From assembly GCA_023144005.1 (NCBI GenBank), contig JAGLGN010000022.1, positions 73,003-137,002 of the forward strand: DNA of 64,000 bases. The letters run 5' to 3'. A program made the position numbers and the translations under genes. The notes below the pieces were generated by a model. The model had not been told where the DNA came from. It worked only from the letters and a program-made list of their open reading frames with translations, and did no database searches. This DNA is from a bacterium. Its GTDB lineage: Bacteria; AUK180. Numbering within the stretch: the first letter of the stretch is position 1; each line of letters opens with the position of its first letter. Of this stretch, positions 44,343 through 52,915 are shown in pieces.

Positions 44343-45248
44343 TCATTTTACCGGGGGAACTATGGGAGCAAGGATGCTTAAATAATGCGGAATAATGGAA
44401 ATGTCCAGCCTCTTGGCGCAGAAGAGCTCTCCGTCACGCTGAAAATCTGTGAATTTATCGCTGAGGATCGAAATATTCTTTCCTTTATACTGCTTGACAT
44501 GTTTTTTTATCTTCATGTGCTGACCGATATAGAGAAGCGGAAATAGAGTAAATAACTTGAATTTCGACATACCGTGTATCACTATGACATTCAACAATCC
44601 GTCATCAAGCACTGAATCGGGTGAGATCATCATTCCATTGCCGAAAAACCTGCCATTGGCAACGGCGATTATACTGGTCTGCTCGAATTTATGCCTCTGT
44701 CCGTCGACTGATAGGATCAGGTCTTTATATTCATGATACTTGAGTGCGTGATAGAATCCCGAGGCATAACCATGTTTCCCCTCAAGAAGACGGATTACAT
44801 CCGCGTCGATACCGCACCCCATAACATTCAAAAAACTAAAATCATTTACCTTTCCGATATCGATCGGCCGCGCCACATAGCTCTTCATTTTCTTCAGGCA
44901 CTTGAACGGATTCTTCTCCAGCTTCAATCCCAAAACGAAATCATTTCCGGAGCCCGCCGGGATAAGCCCCAGATCCACATGAACTCCTGTCATGCCGTGA
45001 ATAACTTCATTATGCGTTCCGTCTCCCCCTACCGACACAATGGTTTTTACCCCGTCCTTGATCGCTTCTTTGGTAAGCTTCGTGGCGTGTTGAGGTCCAT
45101 TAGTTATCTCGATACGGTCCAGGACATCTTCAAAATGCTCATGTATCAGATCTATGAATTTCTTAAGTTTAGCGGGTTTTTTAATTCTTCCCGCATGCGG
45201 ATTAATGATAAATCTCCAGGATCTTGGAAGCCCGGATCGCTTATTCAA
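44343..45248 (-). CDS. Diacylglycerol/lipid kinase family protein
   Basis: A 301-residue protein of the DagK/YegS lipid kinase family. INPHAGR at the start, SVGGDGTHNEVIHGM (nucleotide loop GGDGT-NEV), PAGSGNDFVLGL and, in the C-terminal domain, DDGLLNVIVI and ISILSDKFTDFQRDGEL (key: Q-x-D-G-E) are all present. It may phosphorylate diacylglycerol or another lipid at the inner membrane. Length is normal. No ribosome site is strong. It is upstream of the SGNH hydrolase on the same strand. Confidence 0.9.
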   Translation of the reverse strand: MNKRSGLPRSWRFIINPHAGRIKKPAKLKKFIDLIHEHFEDVLDRIEITNGPQHATKLTKEAIKDGVKTIVSVGGDGTHNEVIHGMTGVHVDLGLIPAGSGNDFVLGLKLEKNPFKCLKKMKSYVARPIDIGKVNDFSFLNVMGCGIDADVIRLLEGKHGYASGFYHALKYHEYKDLILSVDGQRHKFEQTSIIAVANGRFFGNGMMISPDSVLDDGLLNVIVIHGMSKFKLFTLFPLLYIGQHMKIKKHVKQYKGKNISILSDKFTDFQRDGELFCAKRLDISIIPHYLSILAPIVPPVK

Positions 45249-45395
45249 TTGTTAAATCTCCCCTTTATCGTTATTCTAAGATAATTTTGATTGAATGTCA
45301 AAATATTTATATCATATCTCTCAATCACTCGCTCACTCACTTGAATAGCGCCTGTGATTTTGGCATACTACAGTATAACAGTATCGGAGGGTTGG

Positions 45396-46034
45396 ATGAA
45401 GAAGTGGATTTGCATTTCCCTTTTACTTATTACGGGCTTTCTTTTTAACGGATTTTGCGCAGAAACCATTGAAATTGAAATAACAGAAGTTCCCTATGTG
45501 CAGCCGTATGCGTTTTTAGGGATCACCTTTGAAACGGGCGGGCAGCGCAGTGTCGGATTGACAGCTGATGCGGATTCTCAGATCGATCCAAAGGAGATGA
45601 ACTTCTCCATCTGGATGATGTCGGCCAGGCATAATCAGGACTTTCAATTTCAAACGCACCTTGGCTATCGGGGAATAGACATCACAGAGCTTCAGGTAGA
45701 AAATCTTGCAAGCATATCAGGATTTGAGATCTTCCTGGGCGGAAGATTCTTCCCGAGATATCCTACATTTTCACTGAGCAGACTACCGGTTCGCCTTACC
45801 CTTTCTGTGCTGGGAGGCCTTTCGATGCTCGGTAATAATTTCAACTTTGGAATGATTATAAGCGCTGGCCTTATCATCACTTCGGGGGACAGCCCTACCG
45901 GGATAACCATGGAAATCGGCTACCGGCCCGGTAATACATATATACATGAACCCGATTATTCATCCTCAAATCAGATATCCCTTACGATAGAAGCGTCATG
46001 GATATTCAGGATAGGATTTCTTTTTGCTCCTTAG
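45396..46034 (+). CDS. Predicted outer-membrane beta-barrel protein
   Basis: A 212-residue exported protein. Signal peptide about 1-21 (ending FNGFCA), then a beta-rich mature part with alternating aromatic/hydrophobic strands such as YAFLGITFETG, FQTHLGYRGIDI, RLTLSVLGGLSML and FGMIISAGLIITSG, ending with WIFRIGFLFAP, consistent with a small outer-membrane barrel of about eight strands. I do not recognise a family. The ATG at 45396 follows GGAGG by five bases. Stands alone, divergent from the lipid kinase gene. Confidence 0.75.
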   Translation: MKKWICISLLLITGFLFNGFCAETIEIEITEVPYVQPYAFLGITFETGGQRSVGLTADADSQIDPKEMNFSIWMMSARHNQDFQFQTHLGYRGIDITELQVENLASISGFEIFLGGRFFPRYPTFSLSRLPVRLTLSVLGGLSMLGNNFNFGMIISAGLIITSGDSPTGITMEIGYRPGNTYIHEPDYSSSNQISLTIEASWIFRIGFLFAP

Positions 46035-46165
46035 CATTGGGGCCGGTGGTAGACAAAGTAGACATTTGCTTCTGATGTAAAGGTGTGAAACCGCGATTAT
46101 TTCTTAATTGCGGGTCCGCTATTGTTGAATTTCAGCCTCAAATCCTTTCATTTTACCTCAATAGA

Positions 46166-46174
46166 TGCTATAAT
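46166..46174 (+). promoter_or_regulatory. Extended -10 promoter of DEAD-box gene
   Basis: TGCTATAAT: a TGn extension before a perfect -10 box, with no good -35 box. The predicted untranslated leader is about 38 bases, ending in AGGAA nine bases before the ATG. Confidence 0.6.
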
Positions 46175-46218
46175 GTCGCGTTATCTATTGAATTTCAATC
46201 GGTAAACAGGAAATAAAT

Positions 46219-47916
46219 ATGACAGATCTAAATCAATTTGAAGCCCTCGGACTCGACGAAAGGTCCTTGATGGCACTTGACAAAAAGGGGTTCGAAGAAC
46301 CCACACCAATTCAAAAAGAAGTAATACCAATACTTTTAAAAAATGAGGTCGATGTTATCGGCCAAGCGATGACAGGAACAGGGAAAACAGCCGCATTCGG
46401 GCTCCCCATCATTGAGAATCTTGATATGGGGGTTACTCATGTTCAAGCGATCATTCTTACTCCGACAAGGGAGCTCGCGATACAAGTTGCGGAAGAGATA
46501 TACTCCCTTAGAGGCGGCCGCAGATTCAAGGTACTTCCCATATACGGCGGACAGAGCATTTCGGGACAGCTCAGAAGACTCAAGAGCGGTGTTGAGATAG
46601 TAGTCGGCACGCCCGGCAGGGTACTGGATCATATCGGAAGAAAAACATTGGACCTCAGCAAGATATCATTTCTTGTTCTGGACGAGGCTGATGAAATGCT
46701 CAATATGGGATTTATAGACGATATCGAGACCATCATTGAAGCTACGAACGATACCAAGAGAGTTGCGCTGTTCTCCGCTACAATGCCCGCCAGGATCAGG
46801 CAATTGTCAAAGAAATATATGGGAGAGACAAAACTGATAAGAGTTGAAAACAAGCAGCTGACAACAGATCTTACCGAGCAGATATATTTCGAGGTGAATA
46901 AAAGGGATAAACTGGAAGCGCTCTGCAGGATCATAGACCTTGAGAATGAATTCTACGGGTTGATCTTCTGCAGGACCAAGGTGGCGGTTGATGAGCTTGC
47001 GAATAGATTGATCGACAGAGGCTACAATGCCGATGGGCTGCACGGAGATATTTCACAGCAGATGCGGATAAGGATCCTGGATAAATTTAAAGAAAAACGC
47101 ACCATGATCCTGGTGGCAACGGATGTAGCGGCCAGAGGGCTGGATGTACAGGACTTGAGTCATGTTATTAATTATTCCCTTCCTCAGGACCCCCTGTCGT
47201 ATATTCACAGGATAGGAAGGACCGGCAGGGCCGGCAAGACAGGAACCGCCATAACATTTATTACCCCGGATGAATACAGGAAATTATCCTATATTAAGAG
47301 AGAGGCCAAGACAGATATTCAAAAAGGTACGCTTCCTGAAGTCGAAGAGATAATCGATCTTAAGAGAAACAATATTATTACAAAGATCGATGCGGCGGTT
47401 AAGGAAGAAACCGGCATATTGTATAAGAAAATGGCACAGCAGCTTCTTCAGGAGAATTATCCGGAAGATGTCATCGCGGCTATTATTAAAATGACATACT
47501 CGGATGAGCTTGACGCAAGCAATTACACTAAGATGAGGGCCGGGAGAAAGGACCGCGGTATAGAGGGAGAAGGCAAGACGAGAGTTTTTGTCTCACTTGG
47601 AAAAAAAGATGGCTATACACCGAAAAAAGTAGTGGAATTCATCAAAAATTCAATAAAGATCAAAGACCGTTTTATCGACGATGTTACCGTAATGACAGAT
47701 TTTTCCTTTGTAACACTTCCTTATCAGGATGCCGAAGAGATCATTGCCCTCTTCAAGAAGAAAGCCAAGGGAAAACTTCCGCTTATCACGAAGGCGAATA
47801 AGCCTTCAGGCGGCGGCAACTCCAGAAAGAACTTCAAAGGCAAGAAAAGCTACAAAGGAAAACGCGAAGGTAAAAGGAGCTTTAAGGGCAGGCCCGCGAG
47901 AAAGCGAGACAAATAG
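46219..47916 (+). CDS. DEAD-box ATP-dependent RNA helicase
   Basis: A 565-residue RNA helicase of the DeaD/CsdA type. Motifs in order: Q motif (FEEPTPIQKEVIP), I (AMTGTGKTAAF), Ia (PTRELA), Ib (GTPGR), II (DEAD), III (SAT), then GLIFCRTK (IV), ATDVAARGLDV (V) and HRIGRTGRAGKTG (VI). Residues about 450-530 form a DbpA-like RNA-binding domain (GRKDRGIEGEGKTRVFVSLGKKDGYTPKKVVEFI, by key residues). The last 45 residues are Lys/Arg/Gly/Ser-rich, a non-specific RNA-binding tail. Likely role in ribosome assembly or mRNA turnover, often cold-induced. Single-gene unit. Confidence 0.95.
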   Translation: MTDLNQFEALGLDERSLMALDKKGFEEPTPIQKEVIPILLKNEVDVIGQAMTGTGKTAAFGLPIIENLDMGVTHVQAIILTPTRELAIQVAEEIYSLRGGRRFKVLPIYGGQSISGQLRRLKSGVEIVVGTPGRVLDHIGRKTLDLSKISFLVLDEADEMLNMGFIDDIETIIEATNDTKRVALFSATMPARIRQLSKKYMGETKLIRVENKQLTTDLTEQIYFEVNKRDKLEALCRIIDLENEFYGLIFCRTKVAVDELANRLIDRGYNADGLHGDISQQMRIRILDKFKEKRTMILVATDVAARGLDVQDLSHVINYSLPQDPLSYIHRIGRTGRAGKTGTAITFITPDEYRKLSYIKREAKTDIQKGTLPEVEEIIDLKRNNIITKIDAAVKEETGILYKKMAQQLLQENYPEDVIAAIIKMTYSDELDASNYTKMRAGRKDRGIEGEGKTRVFVSLGKKDGYTPKKVVEFIKNSIKIKDRFIDDVTVMTDFSFVTLPYQDAEEIIALFKKKAKGKLPLITKANKPSGGGNSRKNFKGKKSYKGKREGKRSFKGRPARKRDK

Positions 47917-47929
47917 AGAAGATTGTTCA

Positions 47930-48060
47930 AAAGTTGAAATGTTCAAAAGTTCCAGGTTATGCTTCGCAGATCACAAGGAACAAGTGCACAAGTGTGTAAG
48001 GGAAAAGGAAATACATCCGTAACCGGAAAATCATTATTTCGTTTACCCCATTAATTTACT
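47930..48060. repeat. Composite dispersed repeat (families G and B)
   Basis: GATTGTTCAAAAGTTGAAAT and TTCAAAAGTTCC, also seen at 57130, then CACAAGTGTGTAAGGGAAAA leading into the GTAACCGGAAAATC end of family B. Confidence 0.7.
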
Positions 48061-48083
48061 CTCGCAAGAAACATCTGAAAAAT

Positions 48084-48112
48084 TTGACATAATCGCATCC
48101 TTCGCTTACAAT
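48084..48112 (+). promoter_or_regulatory. Promoter of second TPR gene
   Basis: TTGACA, 17-base spacer, TACAAT. It lies just upstream of a minus-strand copy of the TIR motif (48127-48147) that falls in the leader. Confidence 0.75.
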
Positions 48113-48175
48113 ATCCATAAGTGATTAGTGCTCTGATTCACAAATACGATGACTGGGACTATGGAATACTGAAAT

Positions 48176-49714
48176 ATGGATATGAAAACAGCATTAGATA
48201 AAAAATCATTAGACGATTTGATGTTCAGGGCAGTGATCGGAAAAACGGCGATCGAGTCAGTAATTGGGAAACCGCAGGATGCTTTGGCATCTATTTCCAA
48301 AGGGATTAAGTTTTCGCAAAAGATAAATGCCCGGAAAAAAGAAGCGGATTGTCTCATTTCGCAGAGCTCGGTCTGGAAATCAATAGCAAAATACAAAAAT
48401 ATGCAAAAATCAGCACATACTGCGATGAAGATATTTTCTGATCTTAACGATATTGTTGGCAAGGCCAATTGTATCAAAGATCTCGGCTATGCGGAAAGCA
48501 GATTAGGCAATTTCCATGATTGCCTTGAGCACTACAAGGAAGCATTGAAATTATTGGACACTTGTGATGCAGAAGAGGGCAAAAGTAGTCTGCTAAATAG
48601 TATGGGTCTGACAGAGGCGCATCTGGGGCATTATGAAGAATCCATGAAATGCTTTAGACAGGCATTGAAAATTGCTCAGGATATGAATGGTCGGCTGCTG
48701 GAATCTAATATCATCTGCAATATGGCTGATGTTGAATACAAGATGGGGAATTATTCCGGGTCACTTGAACTCTTCAGGAGCGTTCTTCCTGCGATTAAAG
48801 AAATGGGAGATGTTAAAAGCCTTGCGACATCTTTAAACGAGATAGGCCTGATCGAGATCAAGAGGGAGAACTTTTCTGCCGCCCTGAAGTATTTGGAGAA
48901 GGCCCTGCGCCTTCGTGTTGATTCAGGAGATATTGAAGGTGAGGGGATAAGCGTCAATTCAATCGGATTTATCTACTTCAACAAATGTGATTATACAAAA
49001 GCCAGAAAATATTTTACGCGGTCTTTGAAGATCAGGGAAGAGATCGGTAATTTGATCGGACAGGCATACAGTTTACATAATCTTGGTTCAATTGACGATG
49101 TTTTCGGTGATTATAACCAGGCAAAGAGCAGAAAAAAACGATCTTATGTGATCTTTAAGCAGATAGGCAATCCATCAGGTGAATCGCACACACTGAACAG
49201 CTTGGGCGTATTGGAGATGGATTGGGGTAATTATGCCTCGGCTGAAAGATATTTCAGAAAATCATTGGCCCTCGCGAGGAAACTGGGAATTAAAGATCTG
49301 CAGCGCCGTACCCTTCTAAATATTTCTGAGCTGTATCTTCTCATGTTCGATCCGGTGAAAGCAAAGGTAGAGTTGGAACAGGTGGAGCTACTTACGAAAG
49401 AAGTAAATTCTAAAATGGCAGCCTTGGCTTATGCGATGCTTTCTATTCGATTAGAAGTATTTGCGCAAGGGTTGAATTCGAAGATTTCAAAGGAATTCAA
49501 TGAAGTAATATCAGAATTCGACTCGCTCGGAAAACCGCTTTTGACCGGTGCGGCTCATTATAACCTGGCCTGGGCTGCTTTCAATTCTCAGGCGGGATCT
49601 TCCCAGAGAGGGGATCTCTATCGGATATCATTACAGAAAGCAGAAAAGATTTTCAAACGGATAAAAGCGAAAAAGTGGCTGGATAAGCTTGCCGCAATCC
49701 GATTAGTGGATTAA
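48176..49714 (+). CDS. TPR-repeat protein
   Basis: A 512-residue protein of TPR repeats (about ten from residue 20 to 400, with blocks of N-x-x-G-x-x-x-x-x-x-G-x-Y-x-x-A), similar in style to 30876-32552 and to the C-terminal half of the cyclase. No enzymatic domain. The start is uncertain: ATG 48176 and ATG 48182 are close together and no strong ribosome site is visible. A TIR motif lies in the leader. Downstream is the 274-bp repeat element. Function unknown, possibly a scaffold in the same signalling pathway as the cyclase. Confidence 0.82.
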   Translation: MDMKTALDKKSLDDLMFRAVIGKTAIESVIGKPQDALASISKGIKFSQKINARKKEADCLISQSSVWKSIAKYKNMQKSAHTAMKIFSDLNDIVGKANCIKDLGYAESRLGNFHDCLEHYKEALKLLDTCDAEEGKSSLLNSMGLTEAHLGHYEESMKCFRQALKIAQDMNGRLLESNIICNMADVEYKMGNYSGSLELFRSVLPAIKEMGDVKSLATSLNEIGLIEIKRENFSAALKYLEKALRLRVDSGDIEGEGISVNSIGFIYFNKCDYTKARKYFTRSLKIREEIGNLIGQAYSLHNLGSIDDVFGDYNQAKSRKKRSYVIFKQIGNPSGESHTLNSLGVLEMDWGNYASAERYFRKSLALARKLGIKDLQRRTLLNISELYLLMFDPVKAKVELEQVELLTKEVNSKMAALAYAMLSIRLEVFAQGLNSKISKEFNEVISEFDSLGKPLLTGAAHYNLAWAAFNSQAGSSQRGDLYRISLQKAEKIFKRIKAKKWLDKLAAIRLVD

Positions 49715-49789
49715 TTCAGGCGTGATATTTTTGAAAATATTTGGAAAATGTGATACCATTTGCCGGGAATATACAGGCCCGTAGATTTT

Positions 49790-50063
49790 AGTGTGCTGTT
49801 TTATAATGACATTGACCCTGGAATATTTAGTTTTGAGTCAATTCCAATGAACGATGAGTGCGGCGTACCCTTGGTGGTCCGTGAGCGAAGAGAGAGGAAG
49901 AAATTGACCAAAGATGATATTCCCTTCGGGCAGATGCTCTTTTTCTGTCTTCGGCGTTGCTCGTCCCTTACATACCGCGCTGGGTATGCGACGGTCCTTG
50001 CGCCTTGAATACGGAATAAAAATAGCATCAGCCATTGTTAATGTATTTATGAAACAGAACACT
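49790..50063. mobile_element. 274-bp inverted-repeat (MITE-like) element, copy 1
   Basis: Terminal inverted repeats read about AGTGTGCTGTTTTATAATGA at the left and, on the other strand, AGTGTTCTGTTTCATAAATA at the right. The interior also pairs with itself (GTGCGGCGTACCC near the left, GGGTATGCGACG near the right). A second copy of the same length lies at 51170-51443. No coding potential for a transposase. No target-site duplication could be seen with confidence. The ribosome site of the next gene lies 15 bases after its right end. Confidence 0.7.
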
Positions 50064-50084
50064 TAGTACCCATAGGAGGAAATG

Positions 50085-50891
50085 ATGAGAAAAACTTTTA
50101 CTTATCTGCTTATAGCAATGTTCTTATGCGCATCATTGGGATTTGCTGAAAGCGTTTCACTTGATATGGATGTTGACGATTCAAGTGTGGGGGTCAAGAT
50201 AAATATCGATGAAGATGTCAACCTCGATGGTGACAGCACTGTCAAAACGACGGTCAAAAGCACTATTTCAGAGGAGACAAATGATTTTAAGCTGATCTAT
50301 GAGAAAACCAAGAATGGAGCAACAACTTTAAAGATACTGGCACCCGAGAATGCAACTGCACAGATATTCACGGAAAGCAAGATCAAATTTCATTCAGCAA
50401 AAATACCTACCGTCAAATCGTTGCCCGGTGGAAAATATTACATCATCAAGATCACCAACGGGGACAAGAAGTTCATCAAGAAATTCGAAGCCAAGAAAGG
50501 CATGGCAGCCAAATTGTGGGTCAAATCCTTGGGCGGTAAGCCGGCCGATGTTTCGGTAAAAGTTTCAGTGAAAGAAGAAATAAAGGTTCAGTCCGTTTCA
50601 GATTGTGAAATGGATTCCTCGGATTTTGACGAATTGCTTTCTCAACTCGTGAGTGAGGATTTCAGCGATGACAAGAAAAGTATTCTCCAGACCGCTGTGA
50701 AGGGCAATTGTTTTTCGATACATCAGGTAAAGCTCCTGCTTCTTTCATTTGATTTTGAGGATGACAGGATCGAAGTCGCAAAACTTCTTTATCCTACCAT
50801 ATCCAATAAGTCCCAACTATTCAAGATATATACCGTCTTTGAATTCTCATCGTCAAAGGATGAGTTCAAGGAATGGTTGAAAGAACAGTAA
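50085..50891 (+). CDS. Secreted DUF4476-domain protein
   Basis: A 268-residue exported protein. Signal peptide about 1-21 (ending LGFAE), then a beta-rich middle part with many Asp/Lys. The C-terminal 90 residues carry the DUF4476 pattern: C-x-x-M-D-S-S-D-F-D-E-L, then FSDDKKSILQTAVKGNCFS and SFDFEDDRIEVAKLLYPTI, then a Y-x-V-x-x-F-x-F ending. Other members of this family are secreted and of unknown function. I take ATG 50085 (second of ATGATG) as it is five bases after AGGAGG; 50082 would be too close. Placed right after a copy of the inverted-repeat element. Confidence 0.82.
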   Translation: MRKTFTYLLIAMFLCASLGFAESVSLDMDVDDSSVGVKINIDEDVNLDGDSTVKTTVKSTISEETNDFKLIYEKTKNGATTLKILAPENATAQIFTESKIKFHSAKIPTVKSLPGGKYYIIKITNGDKKFIKKFEAKKGMAAKLWVKSLGGKPADVSVKVSVKEEIKVQSVSDCEMDSSDFDELLSQLVSEDFSDDKKSILQTAVKGNCFSIHQVKLLLLSFDFEDDRIEVAKLLYPTISNKSQLFKIYTVFEFSSSKDEFKEWLKEQ

Positions 50892-50894
50892 AGA

Positions 50895-51035
50895 TAGAGG
50901 TTAGAGGTTTTGCTTCGCAGAGCACAAGTGACGCGCTGCGCAGTGGACCCAGGTACAAGTGGACCCAGTGGAACAGAGGGTAAGGAAAAATGAAACACAT
51001 CCGTAACCGAAAAACCTTTATTTCGTTCCTTTGAT
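50895..51035. repeat. Composite dispersed repeat (families F and B)
   Basis: AGATAGAGGTTAGAGGTTTT, then GCAGTGGACCCAGGTACAAG and GTGGACCCAGTGGAACAGAG, then CATCCGTAACCGAAAAACC. Same order as 35850-36030 and 55948-56095. Confidence 0.7.
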
Positions 51036-51169
51036 TAAAACCATCCGCAAAAATATAGAAACCCGGAACTATCAGCCTACGGGACGGCAGGTTGAATATT
51101 TTAACTTAATACCTCCGATTTAGACAAATAAGTTGGTTGAAAAATTCACCACCTCCGTCCCTGGAGAAT

Positions 51170-51443
51170 GGTGTTCTGAGTCCTAAATACGATAACAATG
51201 GATTACTTAGATTTGAGCCAATTCCAACGAACAATGAGTGCGGCGTACCCTTGGTGGTACGCTAGCGAAGAGAGAGGAAGAAATTGACCAAAGATGAGAT
51301 TACCCTTCGGGCTGAAGCTCTTTCTATGTCTTCTGCGTTGCTCATCGCTCACAGACCGCGCTGGGTATGCAGCGTTCCTCGCGCCTTGAATACGGAGCAA
51401 AAGAGCATCAGCCATTGTCATCTTATTTATGACTCAGATCACC
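51170..51443. mobile_element. 274-bp inverted-repeat (MITE-like) element, copy 2
   Basis: Same length as copy 1, about 80-85 percent alike by eye. Terminal repeats GGTGTTCTGAGTCCTAAATA and, from the other end, GGTGATCTGAGTCATAAATA agree at 28 of the first 32 bases (counted over a longer stretch). The interior starts AACGAACAATGAGTGCGGCG. It has stop codons in all long frames, so it is non-coding. The AT-rich gap on its left (51036-51169) shows nothing else. Confidence 0.72.
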
Positions 51444-51684
51444 TGGGTGGGTGGAGGGAGAATGGGTGTAGAACCAAACGGAAACGTTCTCCACACCTCT
51501 TCGAATGTTATTGTAATTTCTCTGTCATCCCGATGCTACGCAGCAGACTTCATCTTCTCTTGATACTATTTCTCCTTACTGAGTTTGTGACTTCAGGATC
51601 CCCAATTACATCGGGGTTCGGGAATCTATCTGGATCTCAAACTTGCGATATTCACCTTTTCAACCACCGGCCCCATAACATAAT
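51444..51684. other. Gap with no recognisable gene
   Basis: About 240 bases with one TCATCCCGATGCTACGCAGC block and a CCCAATTACATCGGGGTTCG inverted segment, resembling the CCCGATAACGGG sequence near 56497. No frame looks like a gene. Confidence 0.5.
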
Positions 51685-51712
51685 TTGGGAAAACAGGAAA
51701 AAATTGTATAAT
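51685..51712 (+). promoter_or_regulatory. Promoter of the LptF-like operon
   Basis: TTGGGA, 16-base spacer, TATAAT. A 14-base perfect palindrome GCCCGCATGCGGGC follows at 51726-51739, in the leader, as a possible operator. Confidence 0.65.
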
Positions 51713-51759
51713 ACATTCCGGAAAGGCCCGCATGCGGGCAAGCAGCATGAAGGAGAAAT

Positions 51760-51819
51760 ATGATCCCTGTTTCCGTAAAAAAAGTCGCTGAGACGAACTC
51801 CGAGATGATTTTGGTGTGA
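51760..51819 (+). CDS. Candidate 19-residue leader peptide
   Basis: An ATG directly after a strong AAGGAG ribosome site begins a 19-codon frame (MIPVSVKKVAETNSEMILV) that ends 13 bases before the TTG of the LptF-like gene. It could be a leader peptide, a small protein, or a chance frame. Nothing in it indicates a function. Confidence 0.4.
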   Translation: MIPVSVKKVAETNSEMILV

Positions 51820-51832
51820 GGGAAGGAACATC

Positions 51833-52915
51833 TTGAAGATAATCGAGCGCTATCTGATTTCCCAAAGCCTCAAGACCTTTGCCTTCGGCTTGGCCTTGTT
51901 TTCTACAGTTCTGATCATTTCAAAGGTTCAGGAACTCCTCTCTCTTATTCTGAACAAGGGCATCAGTCCGTATATTATTCTGAAACTGCTTTTTTTTCTA
52001 ATGCCTGCCCTTTTGTCCATTGCCATACCGATGTCCTTTATCCTTGGAGTGATACTCTCAATCGGGAGATTGACCGAGGGCAAAGAGATCCTTGCGATGA
52101 AGACGATGGGTATAGGGAAATGGCAGATCATCAAGCCCTATTTTGCCTTTTCTTTGCTTCTGATCATCTTCAATATGCTCTTTAATGTATTTCTCGTACC
52201 TGAATCCAATAAGATGTATGTGAAAACGCTTTTCAATACCATGACCAAGAAGGTACAGCTGATAATCAATGAGAAGGAATTCAATACGATCGGAAGAAAT
52301 GTTGTCCTCTACACCGAGGAATATGACCGCCATAATAATGACCTCAAGGGTGTAAATTTGAGATTGAAGGAAAATGATGGAACTCTCTTTCTTTTTGCGA
52401 AAAAAGGAAAATTCTACTCTGATCCCGATAATTATCAATACAGTTTTATCATGCAGAACGGCAGCTTCTCAAAGGAATTGAGAACGGGGAGTTTTTTCAA
52501 GGGAGAATATGATGAATTATCGGTGAATCTGGATCTCTCCTCATCGATCAATAATAATGAGATAACCAATTTCGATAGAAGAAGTCTTGGCTTGAAGGAG
52601 CTGAGGAAAAGGATATCAATGGAGAGTAGCCCTATGATGAAGAGGAAACTTCAAGTGGAGCTGTATAAAAAATTCTCTCTTCCCTTGGCGATCTTAAGCC
52701 TCTTCGGGCTTTCTTTCTATCTTGCTCTGGAAATAAAGGTCGGCAGCCGCGCCATCGGAATATTTGCGAGCATTGTTCTGATCTTCGGTTACTATCTCGT
52801 AATGCTTGTCGGCTTCAGTTTTGGAGAGAAGGGGACCCTGCCGCCGCTTTTGGCCGCCAATCTACCCAATATCATATTTGGAGTTCCTTCCATCTGGGGG
52901 TTATTCAGATCATGA
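51833..52915 (+). CDS. LptF/LptG (YjgP/YjgQ) family permease
   Basis: A 360-residue inner-membrane protein of the LptF/LptG family, which with LptB2 pulls lipopolysaccharide from the inner membrane. It has ERYLISQSLKTFAFGL and a first helix set, PMSFILGVILSIGRLTEGKEILAMKTMGIGKWQI (key: P-x-S-x-L-x-x-x-L-x-x-x-x-R-L-x-x-x-x-E), a periplasmic beta-jellyroll (about 130-250), and two helices at the end (about 285-355). It starts at a TTG eight bases after GGAAGGAA. Only one such gene is present, where LptF and LptG normally pair. The ATGA overlap with the ABC ATPase gene suggests a joint complex. Confidence 0.88.
   Translation: MKIIERYLISQSLKTFAFGLALFSTVLIISKVQELLSLILNKGISPYIILKLLFFLMPALLSIAIPMSFILGVILSIGRLTEGKEILAMKTMGIGKWQIIKPYFAFSLLLIIFNMLFNVFLVPESNKMYVKTLFNTMTKKVQLIINEKEFNTIGRNVVLYTEEYDRHNNDLKGVNLRLKENDGTLFLFAKKGKFYSDPDNYQYSFIMQNGSFSKELRTGSFFKGEYDELSVNLDLSSSINNNEITNFDRRSLGLKELRKRISMESSPMMKRKLQVELYKKFSLPLAILSLFGLSFYLALEIKVGSRAIGIFASIVLIFGYYLVMLVGFSFGEKGTLPPLLAANLPNIIFGVPSIWGLFRS

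Noticed and set aside
48176-49714. RapH/Rap-type phosphatase or Spo0F partner
   Set aside because: The TPR style fits, but no N-terminal three-helix domain or Phr peptide gene is visible.
49760-50008. An 82-residue frame inside the 274-bp element
   Set aside because: The frame is broken in the second copy at 51170-51443, so it is not a transposase or conserved gene.
51284-51763. A 159-residue plus-strand frame before the LptF-like gene
   Set aside because: It starts in the repeat element, crosses low-complexity sequence and the promoter, and has no domain or ribosome site.
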